From NCBI GenBank assembly GCA_028455995.1, contig JABELC010000005.1:1178001-1242000 (forward strand): a stretch of 64,000 bases of DNA, written 5' to 3'. Position 1 is the stretch's first letter. Each line of letters begins with the position of its first letter. This DNA comes from Scleromitrula shiraiana. Lineage: Eukaryota; Ascomycota; Leotiomycetes; Helotiales; Sclerotiniaceae. A model generated the notes under the pieces. That model searched no databases, was not told where the DNA came from, and saw only the letters and a list, made by a program, of their open reading frames with translations. This document shows, piece after piece, positions 1-9,691 of this stretch. The position numbers and the translations under genes were made by a program.

Positions 1-1431
1 GACCTAGCACAAGCTCAAATCAGTATAAGGCGCTTTGATTAGAGAAATTTGACAGAAGAAGCTAACGAGAACGCATCAAAACAAGGAGCGTACAGGTGTA
101 GAAATTCCCACCTTTGCAAATGACAGCCTTGAGGGGTCTGTCGACATCGGCGCAGTAGCCATGATGAAGAATTTACTTTTATACTAATTCTGATCGCAAA
201 AATGAGCGTAAGTAGTCCAAATGGGACAATGTCAAAAATGTAGCCAGGTGAAGGCCCGTCAAAGTGTGAAAGCTTTTGAAGTAATGTAAGATTAAGGAAG
301 AAGATTAACAAAAGCGTTCGATGAAAAGGCGTGACATCTGGTCATTGTCGTTGCAGACAAGCGGTTTGTAAAAAGAGTTGTAATAGTATTTTCCTTTTGA
401 ATGGGGGGGTTTCTGCCCGTTTGTAAATTCGTCTCCCGTATCTGTGTACCACGGATTGTTGAAAGTGCTGAGTGTTAAACGACGATGTTTCTGGATTTTG
501 TACAACCCACTTCCCTCTTTGAAGATTGATAGGTAGGTACTCCTATCGCCGGTAAACCAAAGACCCAAAGCCGATATGATATGATATGATATGATATGAG
601 AGTTTTTTTCCTGCCCCAGATAAATCGTAATCAGATAATTAAGAGAATAATAATTCTGTGTACTGTAATCGATTTAAGAAAAAGGAGAGATAACAGGAAA
701 GAAAAGGGGCCTTTAAAACATCCTCACTCTTTCTCTTTCTCTTTCTCTTTCTCGAGATATTATTTTCTTTTACCACAATAATGGTGGTGGGAAGATAAAA
801 TTATAGTAAGAGAAGGGAGAGGTGAATTTGAAGTTCCTAATAAGATCCTAATAATAATAATAATAATAATAACTTAAGTAAGTTCCTAGTACAAGTAATA
901 ATTACAAGCCAAAAGAATAATATAATAATAAATTTACTAGATCAACTGGACCGACTGGGCCGACTGGTACTATAGCCCTGGAGGAAATATTGCCTATCCC
1001 CGCCTATCTCATGGGTGTGGGTGGATCGTGTTTGTACAATAGATAATAAATCTAATAAATTTTGTGAACTCAAGAAATAAACTAGAACTCTTCCAAAGAG
1101 AACAGGAGATACTTCAAAGAATTATCATTCTTGACATTCCATATACTACTTCAAATCATTAATCAATTACTTGCTACTTGCTACTTGCTACTTGCTACTT
1201 GCTACTTGCTACTATTCATTGCTTACGTGCCTAATAATCTGTACAACAGTACAATACCTTACAGTTCATCATTCGATTATCCAAATTCTTTGCCAACAGG
1301 CGCATTACAACCAATACATTGCATCAACGTTTTTTTCGTGGCGCATTGGGAGTCTACCAAACTACAGATTCAGATCGCCGTCCTGGTGTAGCACAAATTA
1401 TCAACGTCAGTCAACATTAGGGGTCAACAAT
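1..1431. other. Left-edge intergenic DNA with short tandem repeats and a possible gene relic
   Basis: I see no secure gene here. Two minus-strand reading frames (39-311 and 305-568) read like protein (for example FDGPSPGYIFDIVPFGLLT) and faintly recall the C-terminal part of large fungal ankyrin/membrane proteins. They lack a coherent start and splice plan, so at most they are a relic cut by the window edge. Simple repeats lie at 573-598 (pentamer GATAT), 724-752 (TCTTTC), 849-871 (TAA) and 1168-1212 (heptamer TTGCTAC, about six copies). The last lies in the probable 5' leader of the next gene. Confidence 0.4.
1168..1212. repeat. TTGCTAC heptanucleotide tandem repeat
   Basis: About six uninterrupted copies of a 7-nt unit lie 220 bp upstream of the zinc-knuckle start codon. 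Because the unit is not a multiple of three, the repeat is open in more than one frame, which produces long spurious reading frames. Confidence 0.9.
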
Positions 1432-2445
1432 ATGAATCGCTATCATGGAGCAAATAGAGGGTCGACAATTGGAGGACCATCAAAAGCTTCGGCTTCAACT
1501 ACATGCCAGAAATGTTTGAAGAAAGATAAGTTTTCTATTTATGTCTTACTGTTATATAAATCTAACATCAATTTACGACACTATAGCTATGAGTGCAAAG
1601 CAAATGCTCAGGAACGCCCTTATGTATCCAGACCATCGCGAACACAACAACTTCTCAATCCAAAGCTTGTTCCAAAGTTGACAAGTGATGTACCCCAGGA
1701 TCTTTTGAGAAAGTGGGTATACATTTTCGCCTCAACTCATAGTTGTTCTGCATTGGTTCTGACGATCTCTTCTAGGAAAGGTATTGCAGATGAGCAGCTT
1801 GCGAAATTGGAAAAGGAGAGGGGTCGCAAACGTGAGAGACAGCTCGAGGATTCGGATGCGGGGGCTTTGAAGCGAAGGCGTTCAGCTTCCTCGGCTTCAT
1901 CAGTCTCAACTATCTCCACGAATCTTTCACGATCTCCTTCCCCACGGGAAGTCCGGCGCATGTCAAATTCGTACACTTCGAAGCCCATAAGACGATCACA
2001 GTCACCAAACGAGCCAAGGTCTGGTAGTTATATCCGTAGCTCCCCAAATTTGTCGAAATCGCCTCCACGAAGACGAGATATGCATGATTCCGACAAAAAG
2101 CGAAGAAGGGACTCTTTTTCATCGGTAGATTCATATAGTTCTGAAGATGGACGAGATCATAGTAGGCAATCGAGAGAGAGAGCAGGTAGCCGGAGCACAA
2201 GACGGAGATTCAATGATCGCAGTCCTGATGCGCGTGGTAGAAGAACTGAGAGCGGAAGTCCTGATAGAGGGCGGAGGAGACTTTCAAATGATAGAAGACG
2301 ATTTGATGAACCTCAATCGAATGGCAATTCCAGACGGGAAACATTCGAGCCCACCAGAGCTCCATCTCCGCCACGAAAAGAGAGAAGCTTAAGTCCTTTT
2401 AGCAAAAGACTAGCACTTACGCAAGCAATGTCTATGGGTCGATGA
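1432..2445 (+). CDS. ZCCHC10-like zinc-knuckle, Ser/Arg-rich protein
   Basis: The model has three exons (1432-1525, 1577-1712, 1776-2445) and encodes 299 aa. The N-terminal third carries one zinc knuckle. Joined across an unusual AT-AC intron (starts ATAAGT at 1526, ends TTTAC at 1576), it reads CQKC-LKKG-HYSYEC, an exact CX2CX4HX4C. After it comes a conserved stretch (RPYVSRPSRTQQLLNPKL). The second intron, 1713-1775, is GT-AG and restores RKKGIADEQL. The rest is Arg/Ser-rich with many SP/RS pairs, like splicing-associated SR proteins. The family is nuclear and RNA-related; the exact role is not known. I chose ATG 1432 because conservation-like sequence starts there, although the frame stays open to 1171. 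A competing GT-AG pair (1530-1586) is also in frame but removes the zinc-binding His. The gene is tail-to-tail with cwf18. Confidence 0.82.
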   Translation: MNRYHGANRGSTIGGPSKASASTTCQKCLKKDKFSIYVLLLYKSNINLRHYSYECKANAQERPYVSRPSRTQQLLNPKLVPKLTSDVPQDLLRKWVYIFASTHSCSALVLTISSRKGIADEQLAKLEKERGRKRERQLEDSDAGALKRRRSASSASSVSTISTNLSRSPSPREVRRMSNSYTSKPIRRSQSPNEPRSGSYIRSSPNLSKSPPRRRDMHDSDKKRRRDSFSSVDSYSSEDGRDHSRQSRERAGSRSTRRRFNDRSPDARGRRTESGSPDRGRRRLSNDRRRFDEPQSNGNSRRETFEPTRAPSPPRKERSLSPFSKRLALTQAMSMGR

Positions 2446-2608
2446 GGAAAATGGGATATTTGGATTAGTTCGTGAAGAAAAGAATAAATGCTCGGCCATC
2501 AACCATTATTCTGTACATTTTGTAAAGGTATCTAGATGCCAAACTCCATAGCCCATGCCGCCAGTGAAGAACGCCGTGAATAATCGACCCATGTAATATT
2601 AGTAGGAT

Positions 2609-3235
2609 TTATTGTAGGCCCTCATCTTCCTTCTCCCGCCGCTCTTCCTCTTCTTCCTCTCTTTCTCGTAACTTCACTCCCTCCACTAACGCAGCACCTT
2701 CCATTCCCATCTCATCTCCACCCTCACTCGCACTTGTAGTAGCATTCCCTGCCTTTATCCTAGCCGTCTTCTGGGCACCTTCAATCCGCTCCCTCACAAG
2801 CCTCGCAATTGCGTTCTCAGTTCGTACGTTCAGAACTTCCAACTTCTTCTCCAAGTCCCTCTTAAGATCCCAATTAGGTTTTTTCGGCTGTAATTTGAAC
2901 AAATCGACACCTTTATCGTCTTTTTCCTCCTCCTCGGCCTTCTTTCGGATTTCCTCTTCGATGTCAGCAGCTTGTTGCTCAAGTGTGGGCTTTTCTAGAG
3001 CTAGTGTTGGAGGCGCTTCGAATCCAAGCTTCGGACCTTTTGTTTCTGGGTCGTAGTTTCGTCCTGATAGATGGAGCTTTGCGACATCCGGTGAGGCGGG
3101 CGGTGACGGTGATCGAGTAGATTCTGGTGCTACGATCTCATCGGCTGGTTGTTTTCTTTTCAAAGATTTGAGTTTTGCTAAACGCGCTTTGCGCTCATCC
3201 GCGGCTGCTCCTAAGGTAACGTGTGTAGCTGACAT
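2609..3235 (-). CDS. cwf18: Pre-mRNA splicing factor Cwf18 (CCDC12 family)
   Basis: A single exon of 208 aa. It matches the cwf18/CCDC12 family of spliceosome-associated proteins: an N-terminal basic stretch (DERKARLAKLKSLKRKQP), a central segment LHLSGRNYDPETKG, then GVDLFKLQPKKPNWDLKRDL and a coiled-coil region with ENAIARLVRER. In yeasts this protein sits in the NineTeen/Prp19-associated activated spliceosome in the nucleus. The C-terminal tail is Glu/Arg-rich and low in complexity. The start is the only ATG fitting the conserved N-terminus. The gene is head-to-head with the PPR gene (285 bp between starts) and tail-to-tail with the SR-rich zinc-knuckle gene. No intron is apparent. Confidence 0.9.
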   Translation of the reverse strand: MSATHVTLGAAADERKARLAKLKSLKRKQPADEIVAPESTRSPSPPASPDVAKLHLSGRNYDPETKGPKLGFEAPPTLALEKPTLEQQAADIEEEIRKKAEEEEKDDKGVDLFKLQPKKPNWDLKRDLEKKLEVLNVRTENAIARLVRERIEGAQKTARIKAGNATTSASEGGDEMGMEGAALVEGVKLREREEEEEERREKEDEGLQ

Positions 3236-3520
3236 CTTCCGTATCCGAATTATTCTTATGAGGCAATTGAAAAGGACAGGTCATGTATTGCTGAACGTTT
3301 TTTGTTTTCCAAGAAGTTGAAGTTCCAGTTACAATAACTCCATGTCTAGGAATTTTGGTCATTGATTGGTCGCCTATGTTTCTCATAGTTCGGCATAAGG
3401 CGGCCGCAAGCCTTAATTTTTCTTTACTGCAACTAATTCTATGGTTTTTGCAAGATATCCAGTCCGCAATTTCATATCGGAAGTTCCCCTCATCGTGTAA
3501 GGCTACGACTCAATGGATAG

Positions 3521-6500
3521 GTGACTGCATACTGGCACCAGCTGATGCCTTTATTTCAACATTCGGTCACAAGACGATGGCCGCCATCAGAATTGCCGAT
3601 TCTTCCCTTTCTCGCACCCCGAGTTTTTCAGTCATGGCCTGTCCGAGGTCCCAGGGCTTATTCAGGAACGAATACAGACGGCAGTCAACGCTATAACATA
3701 TCAGCAGCTGTGGACGGAGGGAATGATAGAAGAGGATTTATATTGGGTAGTTTAAGTGGCAATATAGCGCATCGCAGATCGAAACACCGCACTGCACTTA
3801 CCACTCCGCGACTTCGGCCTCGGAAATCCGATTGGTATGCCCATTGTGCAGAAGGGACAGGTTGTTTTACTCGCAAAACAAGTAGGAGTTTATCTACGAG
3901 TCATAGTCGTTGCCAGGAAGTCGGAGATAACAAGTTGGCCCAATTGAATGCTTTTGACGATACGAATGACCTTCATGGCCAGGTCACAAACGAACTTGAT
4001 GTGACTACCCAAACGAATGGGGCCATAAAGGAAAGTTCAGGGCCTGCCGATACACGTTCAAAATCCTCTTCTAAGCCAACAGAACCCGAAATTCTCGAGT
4101 CTAAGCTTCGTCCACAAGCCGCCCAGGAACGGAATGCATTGCGTGACCAATATCAACTCTTCGCACGTCAGAATAATTTACCGGAACTTCCTACCAAGTA
4201 CCTTCGTATGGATCTCGATGCAGACCCACGTGTAATGCTCAAGTATGACTTTACATACCAGTGGTGGTCTACACATTTTGCCATTATTCATCAAGCTCAT
4301 GAGCATGCATTGAAGGGTTATCCAAAACTGGAGTATCTAGGAGATGATTTACCGAAGTTGCCACATGCGACGAAACTGATGTTCATCAAGCAAAAGAATA
4401 CAGCTTCTTTAGCTGCATTTTGGGCTCGAGTCCCCGAGGAGACGCGTTGTCATGTGTGGGCGGAACTCATGATCACAACAATGGCTGAATATCCAAATTC
4501 TGCTCTCAAAGTGCTAATCGCCACACTTCAAGAGCCCCTACCGCCTAGCTGGGCGGTAGCTGACTGTCTCGACTTTGTTGTTTCCCACTACTTTGGCTCT
4601 GCAGACCCCAACGTAGTTCGGGCGTCCTACACTTCGGCGGCATTCGAGAATATCTTACAAGATGTACAATTCTTAATGTATATAGGCGTTCGACTTAGTC
4701 AACGCTCCATTAGTCTTCTCCAGAGGGCGATGAATGTTGAAGAATTAGTGAAATTCTGTCTTGTACTGGAAGAAACAGAGCATCATCTCAACGGAAAATC
4801 ATTATTGCGCTTTGTCTATCGTTTAGCACGATCTAAAAAGACAGATCTGGCTTTCAGGGTTCTCCAAAGGGCACTCTTGCAAGGCATCGAGCTTGGAGTT
4901 GAGAGGTGGCCACAAATCTGCGCAGTACTCCTTGCTAAGAGATATCGTGATCCTGATTCCCGAGTAACTGAAACTGCTCTTTTTGAATGTATGCTTCAAC
5001 ATGGATTGATACCGGATATCACCATTTACAACGTATTGATTCAGAATTCCCTGATTAATGGGGACCATAGTATGGCATGGCAGATATACGATATGATGAT
5101 TGAAAACGGAATGACTGCGAATGAGTATACCTTCTCTTCCTTGTGGCACGATGCAAAGCTCCGTGGAGATAGAGAAGTGATGACCAAATTGGGTGGTTTG
5201 ATGATAGAGAATGGGATTCGAAATGCACATATTACCACAGATGTCCTGGATGCAGTACGTCTCATACACAGAGCAGAATTCTACAAAACACCTCCTCAGG
5301 ACAGAGGTTCTCTTACAACAGCTTTCTCACGCATGCTTCCGCTCTATATGGAGCTCTTCTCAATCGACCCTTTAGTTGAAATCATCCCTGATTTCTCAGA
5401 GAAATTTCTAATTGATTTGGAAATGGAAACAAGCACAAATGATATCTCAGTCACTCAAGAAACTCCCGGTTCGCCAGCAATAGAGGACAGTCAAATCCCA
5501 AACGAAACCCCCCCCTCTGTCAAGGATCAGTTGATTGAACCACCAGCTGCGACCTTGAATGTGATGCTTCAAGCATATTGCGAGAGCTGTGTCAATTCCC
5601 AAGATCAATATGGCCTATTAGAGCTTTATGATCACTTCAAAGATCTGTTGTCTAAGCGGCTTCCAATTGTCGCCCCCTTGCTAAGAGATGCTCGGTTTTA
5701 CAACTATATACTGTCAGCGCTGGGCAGCTGTAATGCATCAATACAGGAATGTCTTCGTATCATTGGCGACATGCAGGCTCCTGATCTGCATTCTTCGTCT
5801 GTCTCACCTAAAGGTACATCCGATGACCCCTTTATACCACCCCAACCAAACCTCCATACCTGGACCTCGATGCTTCATATATTCATGCACCGCCAACAAC
5901 CTCGTGCAGCGGAGAAGGTATTGCAGATAATGCTCGAAAAGGGAATTGTGCCAAATTTTGCCACATGGAACGCCCTGATAATGGGCTATATGAGACTTCA
6001 AGATGCAAAAATGGCTGCAAATGCCATCGATCGTACGAGGAGATCTGGGCATTCCATTGACGATGTTATGTCTTCTAGATGGTGGCTCAGTTTCAAACCC
6101 AGAGATTTGTTGAACCAGGCCTTAAAAGCGATTGCTAATAGGAAAGAAACAACTTTGGAAGATGTGGCCAATGCTATTGAGCCCGATGTGCCTGAAGTAT
6201 CTGAAGCTACGAGTCTTCCTTCGGATGAGGTTCTTGACCAAGAAGTTCTCGAAAAGATTACTGATCAAACGGGAGATATATATTCAGTTGATGAGTACCG
6301 CTTAAATGCAGCCCGATCTCCAATCTACCCCGCTTGGATATACGACGCTATACTTGTGGCTCCAGAACTTGAGGTCTTACCACAGGCACCTAGTGCTCCA
6401 TATTCTGAGAATCGCCCCTTGCTAGCTGAGAGTCTGGATCAGACTTTGGAGAGCGAAGTTAGTAAGAACGAGGGGTTCGATGAGTCCAGACTCCCTGTCA

Positions 6501-6625
6501 ACAGGATGGTGGTTAGGAGGATCGGGCAAAGTCCCGATCTTCCTAAATTACGAGCAGTATATCGACCTCGAAAATCAATCTTCAGATATAGAGACAGCAA
6601 GTTTGATCACAATTCCGATCCTTAG
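3521..6625 (+). CDS. Mitochondrial pentatricopeptide repeat (PPR) protein
   Basis: One uninterrupted exon of 1034 aa. The first about 50 residues are rich in Arg, Pro and hydrophobics with few acids (PRVFQSWPVRGPRAYS), which fits a mitochondrial presequence. PPR-like helical pairs are clearest near residues 497-556 (IPDITIYNVLIQNSLINGD, then MIENGMTANEYTFSSL) and 775-846 (PNLHTWTSMLHIFMHR, then GIVPNFATWNALIMGY). The rest is probably degenerate helical repeats. PPR proteins usually bind organelle RNA for processing or translation, so that role is inferred. I cannot name an orthologue; CIA84-like or translational-activator functions are possible. The true start could be a later in-frame Met at 3545. 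Confidence 0.8.
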   Translation: MTAYWHQLMPLFQHSVTRRWPPSELPILPFLAPRVFQSWPVRGPRAYSGTNTDGSQRYNISAAVDGGNDRRGFILGSLSGNIAHRRSKHRTALTTPRLRPRKSDWYAHCAEGTGCFTRKTSRSLSTSHSRCQEVGDNKLAQLNAFDDTNDLHGQVTNELDVTTQTNGAIKESSGPADTRSKSSSKPTEPEILESKLRPQAAQERNALRDQYQLFARQNNLPELPTKYLRMDLDADPRVMLKYDFTYQWWSTHFAIIHQAHEHALKGYPKLEYLGDDLPKLPHATKLMFIKQKNTASLAAFWARVPEETRCHVWAELMITTMAEYPNSALKVLIATLQEPLPPSWAVADCLDFVVSHYFGSADPNVVRASYTSAAFENILQDVQFLMYIGVRLSQRSISLLQRAMNVEELVKFCLVLEETEHHLNGKSLLRFVYRLARSKKTDLAFRVLQRALLQGIELGVERWPQICAVLLAKRYRDPDSRVTETALFECMLQHGLIPDITIYNVLIQNSLINGDHSMAWQIYDMMIENGMTANEYTFSSLWHDAKLRGDREVMTKLGGLMIENGIRNAHITTDVLDAVRLIHRAEFYKTPPQDRGSLTTAFSRMLPLYMELFSIDPLVEIIPDFSEKFLIDLEMETSTNDISVTQETPGSPAIEDSQIPNETPPSVKDQLIEPPAATLNVMLQAYCESCVNSQDQYGLLELYDHFKDLLSKRLPIVAPLLRDARFYNYILSALGSCNASIQECLRIIGDMQAPDLHSSSVSPKGTSDDPFIPPQPNLHTWTSMLHIFMHRQQPRAAEKVLQIMLEKGIVPNFATWNALIMGYMRLQDAKMAANAIDRTRRSGHSIDDVMSSRWWLSFKPRDLLNQALKAIANRKETTLEDVANAIEPDVPEVSEATSLPSDEVLDQEVLEKITDQTGDIYSVDEYRLNAARSPIYPAWIYDAILVAPELEVLPQAPSAPYSENRPLLAESLDQTLESEVSKNEGFDESRLPVNRMVVRRIGQSPDLPKLRAVYRPRKSIFRYRDSKFDHNSDP

Positions 6626-7005
6626 GGAAGCGCCTAAAGCAAAATTACAATTGTGTATATATAAGGGAATGTATTTATATATGAGTTCTGTCTTCCTGGG
6701 CACTCAATTTTACATAAGGGTTTGAAAAGCGGGATAACATGTTTATATTATATAAATCATAGAGCACTCTGCAAATTTTCATGTTAGATAGACAAACTAA
6801 AACGAAATGATAAAACTCAATTTAATGATTAATGTACCCGTATTTTCACTCCCAGAATAATAAGAATTGGAGGGGTGCTACGATAAGAAAGAGGGGCAGT
6901 TCTTATCTGAGATCCTCACGCGTATTTGAGTTTCAAGGTTTGGTTTTTTCTTGACACTCCATCTCAGCTCGATTCTATGAGTAATAAGAAAAGCCTCAAT
7001 TCATC
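6626..7005. other. Intergenic: PPR 3' end and SHB17-like promoter
   Basis: AT-rich spacer between two plus-strand genes. I see no conserved coding frame or structured RNA. A pyrimidine-rich stretch near 6935-6960 precedes the next start codon. Confidence 0.6.
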
Positions 7006-7937
7006 ATGCCAGACAAAGACGCGGGTACCCCAAGAGTCTTCCTTATTCGACAGTAAGTTCGCTTCTGCTAATATCCTGTGAACCCTTGACTTTCCAGTTC
7101 TACCAAAAATTGATCTACAAATCTAAATTCTCATATCATTGAATGCTTCCATAACGCTGACACGATGTCAGTGGTATGTCACTTGCTGGCTCCTTCACTC
7201 TGTAGCTTTCGGTTGCATTAGTTACGACCGCATGGCTGGAACAAGAATGGTCAATTCAGCAAAGCTCATTGCTGACTTCGTTTTTAGGGGAGACGGAATG
7301 GTCAATTTCGGGACGTCATACAGGCCGCACTGATATTCCTTTAACTCCCCATGGGGAAGTTCAGGTATCATCATCTGCAGGTGTAATTATTGGACCAGGC
7401 AAAATCATCGATCCTTCCAAGCTCGCACATCTCTTCATAAGCCCTCGAACCCGAGCAACTCGAACATACGATATTCTATTCGATGAGTCGACCCAAAAGG
7501 CCTTTGGCGACAAAGCTGAAGTTACAGAGGATATTCGAGAATGGGAATACGGTGCATATGAGGGTTTACTTCCTGCTCAGATTCGAGCTGCTAGGAAGGC
7601 GAAAGGCTTGGACAAGGAGAGACCTTGGAATATCTGGCTTGACGGCTGCGAGGATGGAGAATCAGCGGCTGAGGTTTCAACGCGATTGGATGGTGTTATT
7701 GCAAAGATTCGTGAAATCCAGGGACCATATATGAATGGAGAGAAGGCTGTGGACGTAGTGTTGATCGCGCATGGGCATATTCTGAGAGCTTTTGCAAAAC
7801 GGTGGATTGGTTTCGAGCTTGGAAGAGCATTGCCCATGATGCTTGAACCAGGAGCAGTTGGGGTATTGAGTTATGAACATCACAAAGTTGATGAACCAGC
7901 ATTCTTGCTTGGTGTGAACATGGGAGGTGGTCACTAG
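7006..7937 (+). CDS. SHB17: Histidine phosphatase, sedoheptulose-1,7-bisphosphatase (SHB17)-like
   Basis: A branch-1 histidine phosphatase of 232 aa. The catalytic motif RHGETEWS is followed by GRHTGRTDIPLT, and the second catalytic His lies in VVLIAHGHILRAF. The closest remembered family is fungal Shb17, which dephosphorylates sedoheptulose-1,7-bisphosphate in riboneogenesis in the cytosol; other phosphoglycerate-mutase-like enzymes are possible. Exon 1 (7006-7052) ends in R-ca and exon 3 (7288-7937) begins in gg-GAG. Neither frame joins directly. Inserting a 2-nt exon TG at 7172-7173, between a CAG acceptor and a GTATGT donor, makes CAT GGG GAG and gives exactly 699 nt. Both introns (7053-7171 and 7174-7287) have a GCTGAC branch-like site close to the acceptor. 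Confidence 0.85.
7172..7173 (+). other. SHB17: 2-nt microexon (TG) of the SHB17-like gene
   Basis: The dinucleotide is bounded by acceptor ...GTCAG and donor GTATGT. It supplies the last base of the catalytic His codon and the first base of the following Gly codon. Without it the reading frame is lost: splicing only the first intron runs into a TAG within about ten codons. Confidence 0.7.
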
Positions 7938-8050
7938 ATAGCACCGCACAAACAGCTATAAATATGGCAGCATGGATTTAGGATATACATATAGATGCCC
8001 GCATGATTAAAAGCAATATACATTAGTTGGTGTGTTCGTCATTCTGGGTA

Positions 8051-8865
8051 TCATGATTTTCGTTTAAAGGTATACAAGAACAGGCCTTCTCTAGTAAAAG
8101 TTTCCCTATCCTGGTCTTCAATCTCCTCGACAATAAACTTCTTCTTTGCATTCTTCATGAATTGCATATCTGCTCTTCTTCTCTTCTTGAAACAGAAATA
8201 GATGACTGCATCGTGGCATAACTCCAGAAGCTCCTCAAGAGTTTGAAGAAGCAATGGGAATGCAGGCTCAAAATACACGCAGTCTGCTGCTAAGATAACA
8301 TTTGGTTTCTCATCAACAACTCGTTCTGGTAATGCCTCACCCCTATAGTCTATGAGTAAAACATCGTACAAAAGCTGGAGAAAACAAGAGCATACCAATT
8401 TAAGATGAGCGGAACGACATTTGACTCTATTTCATTTAATGAGATGTTTCTCTTCATGAGCTCAAACATAACCTCCATATCCGAAAGTATTAACGGATGT
8501 TGAAGATCACATCCTAGTGTCACAGCTAATCCTACCAAGCCACCGCCGGCGCCCAATTCAAGTCTAGACCTTAATGAGTTCTGTGTGACCAAAAAGTGCA
8601 AAACATGTCAGACATAAACGTACATCCGTGCATCGTTCAACGAATCTCTATGATATCGTAACATATGCTGAGCCAACACCATGCCAGCTGGCCAAAGTTG
8701 ACCTCCACATCCTTTTGAGAGATCCTCGTGAAGCTTTAGTGGGGGCTCGAGGAGGTTGGAGAAGTTTACGCTTGTTGTGGTGGCTGCTTTGTATGTCGGT
8801 AGTGGGGCAAGATCCTCCCCTATTGCAAGAGGTGAGAACTCTGGGGATGGTGATCTTGAAATCAT
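8051..8865 (-). CDS. EFM6: EFM6-like protein-lysine methyltransferase
   Basis: Three exons (8865-8624, 8569-8396, 8342-8051) encode 235 aa. This is a seven-beta-strand, SAM-dependent methyltransferase of the METTL21/EFM group. GGQLWPAGMVLAQHML precedes motif I (SRLELGAGGGLVGLAV), then the post-I acidic strand LILSDMEV. The third exon gives NWGEALPE and the family signature ILAADCVYFEPAFPLL. In yeast, Efm6 methylates translation elongation factor eEF1A, so that substrate is inferred. Intron 8570-8623 runs from GTACGT to TTAAG. Intron 8343-8395 runs from GTATGC to TATAG and restores the Trp-Gly junction. The gene is divergent from AXL2 with an 826-bp shared upstream region. Confidence 0.85.
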
Positions 8866-9691
8866 TTTTGATATCGTGGGATATGGGGAAATAGTGATCG
8901 AACATTGGTATAATAGTACATTAGATATTGCCCCGCGATATTTTCTGCCAGATTATATAAGCGACATATCTATAATGGTTTACCGCCTTTAATATATATC
9001 GATATCAATATCGATGAACCATCCACCCCTTCACTTGTAATTACTCTCCCTATTTCGACCCGAATCAAAAGTCCCCTGGCCTAAGGAACTAGATCTATTC
9101 GGCAAGGAGTAATATAATTCATGGAAGGTTCTTGAAGTATTTATTGCTTAAAATAAATTCTCACTCACATAGCCCTTTCCCCCATTGTTGACTTCTTGAC
9201 TTCTTCTATTCTTCTTCCTTTGCAAGTCAAAACAGACAGAAAACCTGTCTCAGGTTTGCTGTTCCACCTTTTTTTCTTTTCTTTCAACGACTTACCTCTA
9301 TAGTCATAATTTAAGAGTTCTTATGATCTAGTAATTTTGCATAGCTGTGAAACGCTACCCCAGTGGTGGCTGGTCATTGGAATTTTGTCCTTGAATAGCC
9401 TCAAATTTGCATGTCAACCTCCAATTTTAAGGTTGGATCAAGAAGTTTTCTTGACCCCTTACATCACGATGGATCTTAACAGCCCAAGTAAGGCGAGACC
9501 AATAGATGAACCTCCCCCTACTGCGCCTTCAGAATACCTAACGATGGCGAGTTAATGATTCCCATCTCCTACTGTGTCAAACCTCATCTGTCTGTCACCA
9601 CTTTCATCCAAGAGGTTTTTCGACATGTCAGTATGCAAGTAATATCTTCATCGGGATTCATTGAGAAGAACATCTGCAAGAATCTCTGGAT
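8866..9691. promoter_or_regulatory. Divergent upstream region of EFM6 and AXL2
   Basis: An 826-bp spacer between divergent starts, presumably holding both promoters. It has AT-rich patches (8985-9015) and CT-rich tracts (9190-9290) typical of fungal core promoters. Short upstream ORFs precede AXL2, including a 27-codon one starting at ATG 9470 and ending about 140 bp before the AXL2 start. These could dampen translation if they are transcribed. Confidence 0.45.

Noticed and set aside
7053..7287. One single intron in the SHB17-like gene
   Set aside because: It leaves the frame off by two bases and breaks the RHGE catalytic motif.
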